Assembly: GCF_045679555.1 (NCBI RefSeq)
Contig: NC_092091.1
Span: 11,185,918 to 11,249,917, forward strand
Reading direction: 5' to 3'
Length of the DNA stretch: 64,000 nucleotides
Source of the DNA: Salvelinus alpinus
Taxonomy: Eukaryota; Chordata; Actinopteri; Salmoniformes; Salmonidae
Shown: piece by piece, positions 45,968 to 56,493 of the stretch
How positions within the stretch are numbered: position 1 is the first letter of the stretch
How the letters are laid out: every line of letters begins with the position of its first letter
Notes under the pieces: generated by a model
Told to the model about the DNA's origin: nothing
Seen by the model: only the letters and a program-made list of their open reading frames with translations
The model's database searches: none
Made by a program: the position numbers and the translations under genes

Positions 45968-46863
45968 AACTCAGCAAAAAAAGAAACATCCCTTTTTCAG
46001 GACCCTGTCATTCAAAGATCATTTGTAAAAATCTGAATAACTTCACAGATCTTCATTGTAAAGGGTTTAAACACGGTTTCCCATGCTTGTTCAATGAACC
46101 ATAAACAATTAATGAACATGCACCTGTGGAATGGTCGTTAAAACACTAACAGCTTACAGACGGTAGGCAATTGAGGTAACAGTTATGAAAACTTAGGACA
46201 CTGAAGAGGCCTTTCTACTGACTCTGAAAAACACTAAAAGAAAGATGCCCAGGGTCCCTGCTCATCTGCGTGAACATGCCTTAGGCATGCTGCAAGGTGG
46301 CATGAGGACTGCAGATGTGGCCAAGGCAATAAATTGCAATGTCCGTACTGTGAGACGCCTAAGACAGCACTACAGGGAGACAGGACAGACAGATGATCGT
46401 CCTCGCAGCGGCAGACCACGTGTAACAACACCTGCATAGGATCGGTACATCCGAACATCACACCTGCGGGACAGGTACAGGATGGCAACAACAACTGCCC
46501 GAGTTACACCAGGAACGCACAATCCCTCCGTCAGTGCTGACTGTCCGCAAAAGCCTGAGAGAGGCTGGACTGAGGGCTTGTAGGCCTGTTGTAAGGCAGG
46601 TCCTCACCAGACATCACCGGCAGTAACGTCGCTTATGGGCACAAACCCACCGTCGCTGGACCAGACACTGACGAGTCGCGGTTTTGTCTCACCAGGGGTG
46701 ATGGTCGGATTCGCGTTTGTCGTCGGAGGAATAAGCGTTACACCGAGGCCTGTACTCTGGAGCGGGATCGATTTGGAGGTGGAGGGTCCGTCATGGTCTG
46801 GGGAGATGTGTCACAGCATCATCTGACTGCCTGCAATGACAACAAGCTCAATCTCAACGCTGT
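45968..46863 (+). mobile_element. Tc1-like transposon, 3'-truncated
   Basis: Begins CTCAGCAAAAAAAGAAAC. The transposase starts near 46245 (MPRVPAHLREHALGMLQGGM, RTADVAKAINCNVRTVRRLR, DDRPRSGRPR), is interrupted by stops, and continues TDESRF-like, LTRGDGRIRVRR and VMVWGDVSQHH, then breaks off. The same family recurs at 52531. Confidence 0.88.
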
Positions 46864-47209
46864 GGACTATTGAGCTTATTGAGCTCTGGACTATTGAGCT
46901 TATCGTGCAAAATTAAATTTTTCATAAATGTTCTACATTTCGAAAGGCCTTAAAGAGTAGCATGCAATCTCTTCCCACTGGGCACAGACGTCAATTCAAC
47001 GTTTAATAAACGTTGGTCCAAAATAATTTAATTGATGTAGAAATAATGTTGATTCAACCAGTGTGATATTACATTACAGATAAAGTTGGAGTCCCACCAG
47101 TCAGAATCAATTTCTGTTAGGGAACAAAACTTACAGTTTTGACAAATTCATGTTACATCTTCAAAAGTTTTTTTGACACAATTTCACAAACTTTCAACTT
47201 GTCTCCCAG
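46864..47209. other. catsper2 relic intron sequence
   Basis: No exon or known repeat is recognised between the Tc1 element and the pore exon. Confidence 0.4.
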
Positions 47210-47540
47210 AGATATCTACAACTCCTTCATCACTCTCTTCATCCTCATCATCACGGATCACTAATATGCTCTGATCGCCAACACCCGCAAAGTTCCAGAA
47301 CTGGACCAAGACACCTGTGGCCTGTACATCATCTTCTGGCTGCAAACATAAAACAGTCTGGACTTCCGTTGCAAACCATTTTAAACCATTTTCTATTTCA
47401 TGCCCTAACGAACGGGCCCCTGGTTTCCTCTGTTAGACTGGGAGGTGTACGTGGAGGACAACCTGATGGTGATGCAGGAGCAAGAGGAGGATGAGAAAGT
47501 CACCTGGCCCCGGGACTCTCTCTTCAGGTACTTTGAGCTG

Positions 47541-48002
47541 CAGAACCACCTGGACGAGGAGAGGAAGAGGCTGCAGAACAACCTGGACGAGGAGAGGAAG
47601 AGGCTGCAGAACATCCTGGACGAGAAGAGGAAGAGGCTGCAGAACAACCTGGACGAGGAGAGGAAGAGGCTGCAGAACATCCTGGACGAGAAGAGGAAGA
47701 GGCTGCAGAACATCCTGGACGAGAAGAGGAAGAGGCTGCAGAACAACCTGGACGAGGAGAGGAAGAGGCTGCAGAACATCCTGGACGAGGAGAGGAAGAG
47801 GCTGCAGAACAACCTGGACGAGGAGAGGAAGAGGCTGCAGAACAACCTGGACGAGGAGAGGAAGAGGCTGCAGAACAACCTGGACGAGGAGAGGAAGAGG
47901 CTGCAGAACATCCTGGACGAGGAGAGGAAGAGGCTGCAGAACATCCTGGACGAGGAGAGGAAGAGGCTGTAGAACCACCTGGACGAGGAGAGGAAGCGGC
48001 TG
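47541..48002 (+). repeat. 33-bp in-frame minisatellite, 14 units, inside catsper2 exon
   Basis: Each unit encodes the 11-mer QNNLDEERKRL or close variants (NI/NH for NN, DEKRKRL for DEERKRL). It follows directly after RDSLFRYFEL. The mammalian CATSPER2 tail has a single similar stretch (NLEERKKLQ), so the array looks like an expansion of that segment. Only unit 14 has a stop (CAG to TAG). Confidence 0.95.
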
Positions 48003-48016
48003 CAGAACGTGACAGG

Positions 48017-49384
48017 TAAGGAATCACACGTATAGTAGTAGTCCCCTACCAGAATGGATTTAGACGGGGAAGAGACTGGGGTCAGGTTAGGGCTACATCT
48101 CAATAGTCATAAGTCGCTTCGTTTGTTTCCTTGTCTCCTTTCCTTCATCTGCACTGATCAGTGATAATGAAAGAGATGAGATGGGCCAATGAGGTCAAAT
48201 ATATTTCTTCCTATTGATAGTAAACTTGAATGGCCTCACGGTTCCACAGGATTTTCAATAGGGGGCACTCTAACACAGTTTTCAGTGAGCCCCCTGGTAG
48301 GCCATGTACGATATCCACCAGTTCTCCTTGGGATTATTCCCTGGAATCAAATTCTCATATTACAGGGTTTAGATATGCCTTTTGTTGTCAGGGTGAATCA
48401 TGTTTTTACTTTCTCATTGAACGGTTTCCAATGATTACCCAGTTTCTCCCCCTGAAATGTAGCAATGGGGATATTTAATGTCCAGGTCATTCTTGCAATG
48501 GGTTGGCATTTGCATCCTTTTGCAACCATGAAAAACACTTGACAAATAGTTACACGTCATACATATTTAAATATTTATCAATGATAAAACATAATGCAAG
48601 TCCTTCCTATTGCAAAACATTTATGCGTTGTTTAAAGTGCTAGCAAATTGGCTTTTCCCTGTAGAGATGAGTAGAGTTGTAATGACATGTTTTGGGGATT
48701 TAAAGATATACATTTTTTTGAAAGCTAGAAAGTAAACAAAAATATTTCATATATTGTAAATATCAATAAATACAAAAGGATATTAAAATAATTTTTTAAA
48801 CAAATATAATATATGTCCTTAAGTTTTATGTCATTGTTGTTACCGCCTTAACAATCGGTCATTACAATGATATACTACGACCTTGAGCATTCCCTCCAGT
48901 GGCAAACTTATCAGAGGGGTCTATATTAAAGAAAATGATTAGCTAATCAGATCACATATCACTTTACACAGGGTTGATTACTTTAGATTTGAGCATCTGT
49001 GTCCTCCATTAAAAAAATCTTCAATGACCTAAATTGTCTCATTGGTGTTACCATCATTGGTGTTACCATCATTGGTGTTACTACTCCTACTGGTGACACA
49101 ATGTTATCATAACGGTTACAAACATTTAAAAAGTTCTTAAGATTCCATTTTAGTTCATTTAGAATGGAAAGATGTTCCCAAATACATTTAACAGGCTGGT
49201 AGAGCATGTTTTGACAATGGATTTAGACGTGGAGCAAAATAATCTTCTCTTGAACTTGATTGGTCAACTCCCTCAGTCCTCCTGCATCAATTTACAACAT
49301 TTGTATCCTTTTGGGTTGCTGCAGTTCAGTGTTGTGGCACTTTAACTTTGCCCCACTCAGAGGGATGTAAGAAATCTCAAAATC
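48017..49384. other. No gene seen
   Basis: Starts with the GTAAGG donor of the catsper2 exon. AT-rich sequence follows, with a small triplicate ATTGGTGTTACCATC near 49040-49080. Confidence 0.4.
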
Positions 49385-49462
49385 AGTCACCAAAGATATA
49401 GATCAGTCACCAAAGATATAGATCAGTCACCAAAGATATAGATCAGTCACCAAAGATATAGG
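49385..49462. repeat. 20-bp tandem repeat, 4 copies
   Basis: Unit CAGTCACCAAAGATATAGAT. Confidence 0.9.
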
Positions 49463-50007
49463 ATAAAAGGCAGGAATTCCATTGGTGGGGGATTAGTATC
49501 GCACCCTTCCTGTTCGTAGAGAACTTGAAGAGTAGGAATATGAAAATAAATAGTTAACATGCAAAAAAGGCTAAAAAGCAATCATTTTGTAAAAATGTGC
49601 TCAACTAGGGTTTGATATGTCATTACAAAGTATGGTGGACTAAGTGTAGGGTACATCTTTTTTTTTTTTAAATGTACAATGATTTTGGTGAAAATGATTT
49701 AACTGTTGACAACACACTATATTAGGCAACATACACTGGTTAAACCACATTTTATGATCCATGGGGTCAATTAATAATCAATAGTTGGTCCTATAAAATA
49801 ATGCTTATAATAGTAATAAAATAAAAGTAATTGAATATTCATGTTTGGACATACAAAATTACCATAATTTGACATCAGTCCTTATTTAGCAATGCTTCAC
49901 CTACCTATTAAAGCCACTGAAGCAGACCTAAAGTTATTTTTGTAATTTTGTTGAAATTATAATATAGCATTGCTGGTGTTGACCTTCTTTTGGCTTTTCA
50001 ACCGCCT
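49463..50007. other. No gene seen
   Basis: AT-rich intergenic sequence. Confidence 0.35.
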
Positions 50008-50412
50008 GGTAGAACTCTGTTATTTCCTGAATACAGCCTGGTAGAACTCTGTTATTTCCTGAATACAGCCTGGTAGAACTCTGTTATTTCCTGAATACAG
50101 CCTGGTAGGGCTCTATTATTTCCTGAATACAGCCTGGTAGAACTCTGTTATTTCCTGAATACAGCCGGGTAGAACTCTGTTATTTCCTGAATACAGCCTG
50201 GTAGAACTCTGTTATTTCCTGAATACAGCCTGGTAGAACTCTGTTATTTCCTGAATACAGCCTGGTAGAACTCTGTTATTTCCTGAATACAGCCTGGTAG
50301 GGCTCTATTATTTCCTGAATACAGCCTGGTAGAACTCTGTTATTTCCTGAATACAGCCTGGTAGAACTCTGTTATTTCCTGAATACAGCCTGGTAGAACT
50401 CTGTTATTTCCT
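50008..50412. repeat. 32-bp minisatellite, about 12.5 copies
   Basis: Unit CCTGGTAGAACTCTGTTATT then TCCTGAATACAG. A GGGCTCTATTATT variant occurs twice (50106 and 50300), about 192 bp apart, hinting at a six-unit block duplication. Confidence 0.92.
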
Positions 50413-50429
50413 TTGAAATTGATGAAATA

Positions 50430-50635
50430 AAAAAATGTACTCATCAATCTACACACAATACCCCATAATGACATCACAATACCCCATAATGACAAAGCAA
50501 AAACAGGTTTTTATACATTTTTGCAAATTTATTACAATTAAAAAACAGGAATACCTTATTTTTTATGTAAGTATTCAGACCCTTTGCTATGAGACTTGAA
50601 ATTGAGCTCAGGTGCCTCCTGCTTCCATTGATCAT
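50430..50635 (+). mobile_element. Tc1 5' fragment (same family as 2696-3925)
   Basis: CATCAATCTACACACAATAC, AAAGCAAAAACAGG, GTAAGTATTCAGACCCTTTG and GAAATTGAGCTCAGGTG match the first 200 bp of that family. Confidence 0.8.
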
Positions 50636-50755
50636 TTATTTATTTATTTAACCTTTATTTAACTAGGCAAGTCAGTTAAGAACAAATTCTTATTGACAAT
50701 CAGGGGCAGAATGACAGATTTTTACCTTGTCAGCTCGGGGATTCGATGACCAACA
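50636..50755 (-). mobile_element. Truncated tRNA-derived SINE
   Basis: Minus strand: CGAATCCCCGAGCTGACAAG, AAATCTGTCATTCTGCCC, then the common tail ending TTAAATAAAGGTTAAATAAA. Confidence 0.82.
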
Positions 50756-51956
50756 GATGCATATCTGTATTCCCAGTCATGTGAAATCCATAGATTAGGG
50801 CCTTGTATGAACAGTAACTCAGTAGAATCTTAGAAATTGTTGCATGTTGCATTTATAGTTTTGTTCAGTGTAATGAAAAACCAAGAGGTCACCAAGAATA
50901 CAAACTGCCCTGCAAAGATTAACATCAGTCTTGTACACACAGAAGTTTGATGCAAAACGGCCAAGGGCCATCCGGAGAGCCTTCGGGCAAGCAGGACCCA
51001 CAAAAATGACATCATCAGTCGCACGCCAGCAGGTCAGACTTAGTTGATAACATTGTCTGGTTGCAGGACAACCCACCAATCAGTACCTGACCAGAAGTAC
51101 AATCAGCTTTGAATGTAAGTTTGAATGTACTGGGGCTTTGAAAAAAATAAAGTTTGAACTCCACTCCAGCTGGACAACGCTTTACGGAGTACTGTAGCAA
51201 TACCATTGATGGCAGCCGCCATATTTTATGCTTACATTTTTTTTCTTCCCCAGTGTAGTCACACAGATGTCAAAAGACTGATGAATTTTGTAAGATTGCC
51301 GTAGTCTTTAAGATGTACACAATGTCAAACCAACCTGAATATCACTCTGTTTCACGTCACTGTTCACTGTTCCGTTTATTTAATCAAATCACGTCCTCAC
51401 ACAAGGTCACATTACAGGAATAACTTCTTGACCTACTTATACAGTGCTCTCTCTGACTCTGTGGCTACCTTGTAGTGTTCAGGCGTCTCTTTTCAGCTCT
51501 GGGTCGTGTTCATTAGGAACAAAATGGAAGAAAATGGACTGAAACAGGGGGGCACTATCTGGACTTGTCCAATAAGAAACACTTGTTTTCATTTTGCATT
51601 GCAAGACATTTTAAAACTGGTAGATGACCCTTTGTTAATCTATTTAATGCAGCTAGATAAACAGACCCTCTGTAATTGTAATCAGATTACTGCAGAATAA
51701 TAAAGACCACTGCAGACCTGTCTGTAGGAGTTACATCCTCATGTGTGACTGTCTCCAGTGCTGTAATACTGTGTACTGGCAGCCGTTTACATCCGTAGTA
51801 GTGCACTGCGGTGGTTTTGTGCCACCGGATAATATGGTACTGGTTGTCTTGGTATTTCAAAAGCCTCATGGGTAAAAAAAAATGGAAAAACAACCTGTGC
51901 TTATAATGTGCTATAATAAAATGGTTGTTTCTAAAGAAAGAGTACATCTACCACCA
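50756..51956. other. No gene seen
   Basis: Short open frames only. The minus-strand frames at 50819-51206 contain no domain I recognise. Confidence 0.35.
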
Positions 51957-52052
51957 TTCATACACATTAAACACTGGGCTACAGTTACATTAAACACTGG
52001 GCTACAGTTACATTAAACACTGGGCTACAGTTACATTAAACACTGGGCTACA
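51957..52052. repeat. 23-bp tandem repeat, 4 copies
   Basis: Unit ACATTAAACACTGGGCTACA plus GTT. Confidence 0.9.
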
Positions 52053-52118
52053 GTTTCAATCAATTTTAGAATAAGGCAGTAACGTAACAAAATGTGGGAT
52101 TTTTTTTCCGAAGGCACT
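52053..52118 (+). mobile_element. Tc1 3' terminus fragment
   Basis: CAATCAATTTTAGAATAAGG and the terminus GGCACTGT match the right end of the 2696-3925 family. Confidence 0.65.
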
Positions 52119-52515
52119 GTTATAGGGCAACAGACTACCACACCGGGTCCCACTCCTATCAGTGAAAAACAAGAAGAAGTGGCTCCAGTGGACACGCGAT
52201 CACCAACACTGGACAATTGAGGAATGGAAAAACATTGCCTGGCCTGACGAATCCCGGTTCCTGTTGCGTCATGCTGAGTCAGGTTTTGGAGTGAACAGCA
52301 TGAGTCCATGGCCCCTTCCTGCCTGGTGTCAACAGTACAGGCTTGTGTCGGTGGTGTAATGGTGTGGGGAATGTTTTCCTGGCACACGTTAGATCTCTTG
52401 ATACCAATTGAGCAATGTTTCCATGCTCAGAAGAATTCAGGCTGTTCTGGAGACAAAGGGGGGTCCGACCCAGTACTAGATGGGTGTACCTAATAAAATG
52501 GCCACAGTGTACATG
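52119..52515 (+). mobile_element. Third Tc1-like family, catalytic fragment
   Basis: The plus-strand frame gives KKWLQWTRDHQHWTIEEWKN then IAWPDESRFLLRH; shifted, GGVMVWGMFSWHTL. It ends ACCTAATAAAATGGCCACAG. It contains the first catalytic aspartate region only. Confidence 0.8.
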
Positions 52516-52530
52516 GCATGCTTTATTGTA

Positions 52531-53680
52531 AACTCAGCAAAAAAAGAAACGTCCCTTTTCCCTTGTCTTTCAAAGATCATTCGTAAAAATCCAAATAACT
52601 TCACAGATCTGCATTGTAAAGGGTTTAAACACTGTATCCCATGCTTGTACAATGAACCATAAACAATTAATGAACATGCACCTGTGGATCGGTCGTTAAG
52701 ACACTAACAGCTTACAGACGGTAGGCAATTAAGGTAACAGTTATGAAAACTTAGGACACTAAAGAAGCCTTTCTACTGACTCTGAAAAACACCAAAAGAA
52801 AGATGCCAAGGATCCCTGCTCATCTGCGTGAACATGCCTTAGGCATGCTGCAAGTAGGCATGAGGACTGAGGGCTTGTGGGCCTGTTGTAAGGCAGGTCC
52901 TCACCAGAAATAACGTTGCCTATGGGCACCAACCCACCGTTGCTGGACCAGACAAGACTGGCAAAAAGGGCTCTTCACTGACGAGTCGCGGTTTTATCTC
53001 ACCAGGGGTGTTGGTCGGATTCGCGTTTGTCGTCGAAGGAATGAGCGTTACACCGAGGCCTGTACTCTGGAGCCGGATCGATTTGGAGGTGGAGGGTCCG
53101 TCATGGTCTGGGGCGATGTGTCACAGCATCATCGGACTGAGCTTGTTGACATTGCAGGCAATCTCAACGATGTGCGTTACAGGGAAGACATCCTCCTCCC
53201 TCATGTGGTACCCTTCCTGCAGGCTCATCCTGACATGACCCTCCAGCATGACAATGCCATCAGCCATACTGCTTGTTCTGTGCGTGATTTCCTGCAAGAC
53301 AGGAATGTCAGTGTTCTGCCATCTCCAGCCGAAGAGTCCGGATCTCAATCCCATTGAGCACGTCTGGGACCTGTTGGATCGGAAGGTGAGGGCTAGGGCC
53401 ATTCCTCACAGAAATGTCCGGGAACTTGCAGGTGCCTTGGGGGAAGAGTGGGGTAACATCTCACAGCAAGAACTGGCAAATCTGGTGCAGTCCATGAGGA
53501 GATGCACTGCAGTACTTCATGCAGCTGGTGGCCACACCAGATACTGATTGTTACTTTTGATTTTGACCCCCCCTTTGTTCAGGGACACATTATTAAATTT
53601 CTGTTAGTCACATGTCTGTGGAACTTGTTCAGTTTATGTCTCAGTTGTTGAATCTTGTTATGTTCATACAAATATTAAAA
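52531..53680 (+). mobile_element. Tc1-like transposon, internally deleted
   Basis: Same 5' end as the element at 45968. The HTH region is largely deleted after HAEHALGMLQ-like sequence. The catalytic half is well kept: TDESRFYLTRGVGRIRVRR, GGSVMVWGDVSQHH, LPHVVPFLQAHPDMTLQHDN, SPDLNPIEHVWDLLDRKVRA and NLVQSMRRCTAVLHAAGGHT. Stops and shifts separate the parts (e.g. near 53330). Confidence 0.88.
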
Positions 53681-53734
53681 TAACTGATCGTGATCAGACC
53701 TTCTTGACTGTCTCCGGAGGTTGTCCGGGACAGA

Positions 53735-54303
53735 TTGATTGGTTGGATGAATACTAAGGGAGAGAGTAGGTTGGAGGGTCAGGGAGGATGGAGGGTCATG
53801 GAGGTGGATGGAATCGGTTGGAGGGTCACGGAGGTAGTTTGGAGATGGTTGGAGGGTCAGGGAGCTGGATCGAGGGTCCGGGAGCTGGATCGAGGGTCCG
53901 GGAGCTGGATCGAGGGTCCGGGAGCTGGTTGGAGGGTCAGGGAGCTGGTTGGAGGGTCAGGGAGCTGGTTGGAGGGTCAGGGAGCTGGATAGAGGGTCAG
54001 GGAGGTGGATAGAGGGTCAGGGAGGTGGAGGTGGATAGAGGGTCAGGAAGGTGGATAGAGGGTCAGGGAGCTGGTTGGAGCTGGATCGAGGGTCCGGGAG
54101 CTGGATCGAGGGTACGGGAGCTGGATCGAGGGTCAGGGAGGTGGATCGAGGGTCAGGGAGGTGAATCGAGGGTCAGGGAGGTGGATAGAGGGTCAGGGAG
54201 GTGGATAGAGGGTCCGGGAGCTGGTTGGAGGGTTAGGGAGGTGTTTGAAGTGGATGAAGGTTCAGGAGGTGGTTGGAGGGTAAAGGAGGTAGGTTGGAGG
54301 GCG
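53735..54303. repeat. Minisatellite, about 20-bp unit, about 27 copies
   Basis: Unit GGAGGGTCAGGGAGCTGGTT with GATCGAGGGTCCGG and GATAGAGGGTCAGG variants. Purine-rich on the plus strand. The long plus-strand frames here are repeat artefacts. Confidence 0.9.
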
Positions 54304-55536
54304 TTAAACACAGGTTACGACACCGAAGGTTGACCGTTCGAAACCCATTGTGGCTTTTGATTTTCAATCTTACCCAGCACAAATTCTTTTTTGTAAAGGT
54401 CTATTTATAGCCCTGGTTACATTTTAATTAATGTGATTTTGGTGCTCTGGTCAGGATGACCCAGGTACAACACGTCCTCGACTACATCCGGAGTAAGATC
54501 ATCACAATCACTTATTTAATCGTCTACACCAGTCTAAAAATATGGGCACAATCAGAATGTGGACAAGATCAGGACACACGTTGGCACCAGGTTAAAACGG
54601 GAAGGAAATACTTGGTCCAATAAGAACTGCTTATTTTCGTTTTGCTACGCTGTCCTCTAAAAAAAACACAACCCAGATTTCAGTAACAACATGCTTCTCC
54701 AAGGCTTTTCAAACAATTCCACCACCCGATTATGTTACAATGTCCAATGTTAGCCTGGCTGCCAGATCTGAGGGGCGGTGCTCTGGTTACAACTTCTAAT
54801 ATCAGAACATTTTTATTAACAATGATTTAGGATTATAATTGTAGTAATTGTTCATATTGTGAAAGCTAGGCAGATATGCAGTTCTGACATATCGTACATT
54901 GTCATAGCTAACATTACTTTGTCACTTACCATACAAACAGAAAATAAATCAATGCAAACTCACTTTTTGACCTTAAATCTGGGTACAGTAAAAGTAGTTA
55001 GCACAGTGCAGTGTTGTTTAGAGTATCAGTGTCATCACGACACCAAACCCTACCAAGCTGATCACAATCAAGCACCTGAGCGCTTGGTTACCATGGCGCC
55101 CACCTACTGTAAGTCAGTCAAAGCTTTGCTTTCATGCACGCACAAACACACATATACACCAGCCTTGAACAGTTAAAAGGTTACTGAGGTCTGCAACAGG
55201 CATGCAACAGGTTTAAAATATTAATGACGAATGAGAAAGATATTAAATAGATGGTTTCTTTAATAAAATATGTTTGAGAATGACATTCAATGGTGGGTTG
55301 AAATGATATTGCTGCTTGATACATACAGTACGTCATCAAGCACTGAGCAGAGTAGTTTAGCATGAGTTATTAGTAAGACTAAATTCAACCCGTGTCTTCC
55401 TAATAACCCCAAGCATACAGACAAACCCCTTACAAGTTATTATCTGTCCAACATGGCTGTTGTGCTACATTCAAGTTGTCAACAATCACTACATGGTTAC
55501 ACTGAATATAGACTACCACAAATGGATGGATTATGT
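54304..55536. other. No gene recognised
   Basis: An exon-like stretch follows GCTCTGGTCAG at 54454 (MTQVQHVLDYIRSKI in one frame). It could be a leftover final catsper2 exon, but the phase from the 48016 donor meets TGA at once. Otherwise AT-rich. Confidence 0.3.
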
Positions 55537-55691
55537 AAGGGATAATCAACACGGTGCTCTATGCGGTCTATGGAAAACAATTAACGACGTGGAAGGTGTG
55601 TTTCACGACGCGCTACAAGAGCGGGATTGACCTTCCACGGAGTTACATTATTTTCCAGAGAACGCTTAGAGCATCGTGTTGATTATCCCTT
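55537..55691. mobile_element. Foldback MITE
   Basis: AAGGGATAATCAACACG and CGTGTTGATTATCCCTT are exact inverted ends. Imperfect pairing continues inward (GTGGAAGGT against ACCTTCCAC). Confidence 0.87.
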
Positions 55692-56493
55692 TTATACCAT
55701 GGTTAAAATGTAAAATGTTCCGCTAGATGTGTATTCATTTTCCAGTAGAAATGTGTTTAACATCCACTGAAGTTTCTAGCAAGTTTACTAGATAGCTACA
55801 GTAGTTGCCGTAGTAACCAAACAAACAGACTTGCTAGTTTAGCTAACCAAACCATCAGTAAATTACTAGCTTGCCATTATGAAAATCTAATTCAGCAATG
55901 ATCATAAAGTTTTCCATACGACTTTTGCTTTCAAAAGCAGCTCAAAACATGTAAGAATTAACTATAGCCTTTGAATTCTACCGTGCTGATATACTGTGCG
56001 TTATAGAGAAATAATGCACGCTCTAGAATGTCCTTCAAGCCAATCAGAAACAAGCATTCAACAATACCATGGTATATAGAATATAGGCATCCACCCAATA
56101 ATACACAGGAGAGGATAAATGGTAGCAGACACATTGAGAATAGGACATGCTGTAGCTTAGGGTTAGGAGGTTTATTTTATTTATTCAACCTATATTTAGC
56201 CAGGTTAGTCTATTTTTCAAAAGAGACCTGGTTTAGGTGTTAAGCAGGAGTCCATTACGTATAATTTTATAGGGATTAGAGCTATAGGTATGCAGAGTTC
56301 AGCCAACATGTCAGGCATTTTGGCTCCAAACATCCCAATGACTACCACAATAATGTTCCTGGAACGTTTGGTGCCATTTAAATCTGACATCTCAAAGAGA
56401 GTTGGATGTGTACACATTACCTATGGTTCTGATGGGGATGAGACAGAGGTTGGTAGGAAGAGGTATATCTGGGTTGGGAGTTGGTGGGTTAGT
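55692..56493. other. Region beyond the ckmt1 stop; no gene
   Basis: Includes the presumed ckmt1 3' UTR. At 56171-56185 three overlapping AATAAA hexamers (minus strand) could terminate ckmt1, though they belong to a LINE/SINE-like tail (ACCTATATTTAGCCAGG). Confidence 0.4.

Larger units (their letters stand above)
45164..48016 (+). pseudogene. catsper2: CatSper2 sperm cation-channel gene relic
   Basis: CatSper2 is a pore subunit of the sperm-tail CatSper calcium channel. Three exons are visible. 45164-45269 reads DPKLEIQKLVLDMLDWIILA then LFLVEIFLQW, a membrane helix. From 47210, DIYNSFITLFILIITDH-stop-YALI then KVPELDQDTCGLYIIFWL is the pore region, with TAA (47262-47264) where the filter tryptophan should be and no GT donor at the exon end. 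From 47434 (after TTAG), DWEVYVEDNL..WPRDSLFRYFEL matches the CATSPER2 C-terminus closely, then runs into 14 tandem coiled-coil units; unit 14 starts with TAG (47970-47972), and a donor follows at 48017. Exons for the voltage sensor between 45270 and 47209 are not found; a MITE and a Tc1 element lie there. The position between pdia3 and ckmt1 fits human 15q15. Not a working gene as read. Confidence 0.8.

Noticed and set aside
47405..48103. Long minus-strand open frames over the 33-bp array (SSSRLFCSLFL repeats)
   Set aside because: They are the complement of the coding minisatellite and stay open because the period is a multiple of three.
54454..54520. Final catsper2 exon
   Set aside because: It has an acceptor, but joining it to the donor at 48017 gives an immediate TGA and no similarity to the CATSPER2 end.
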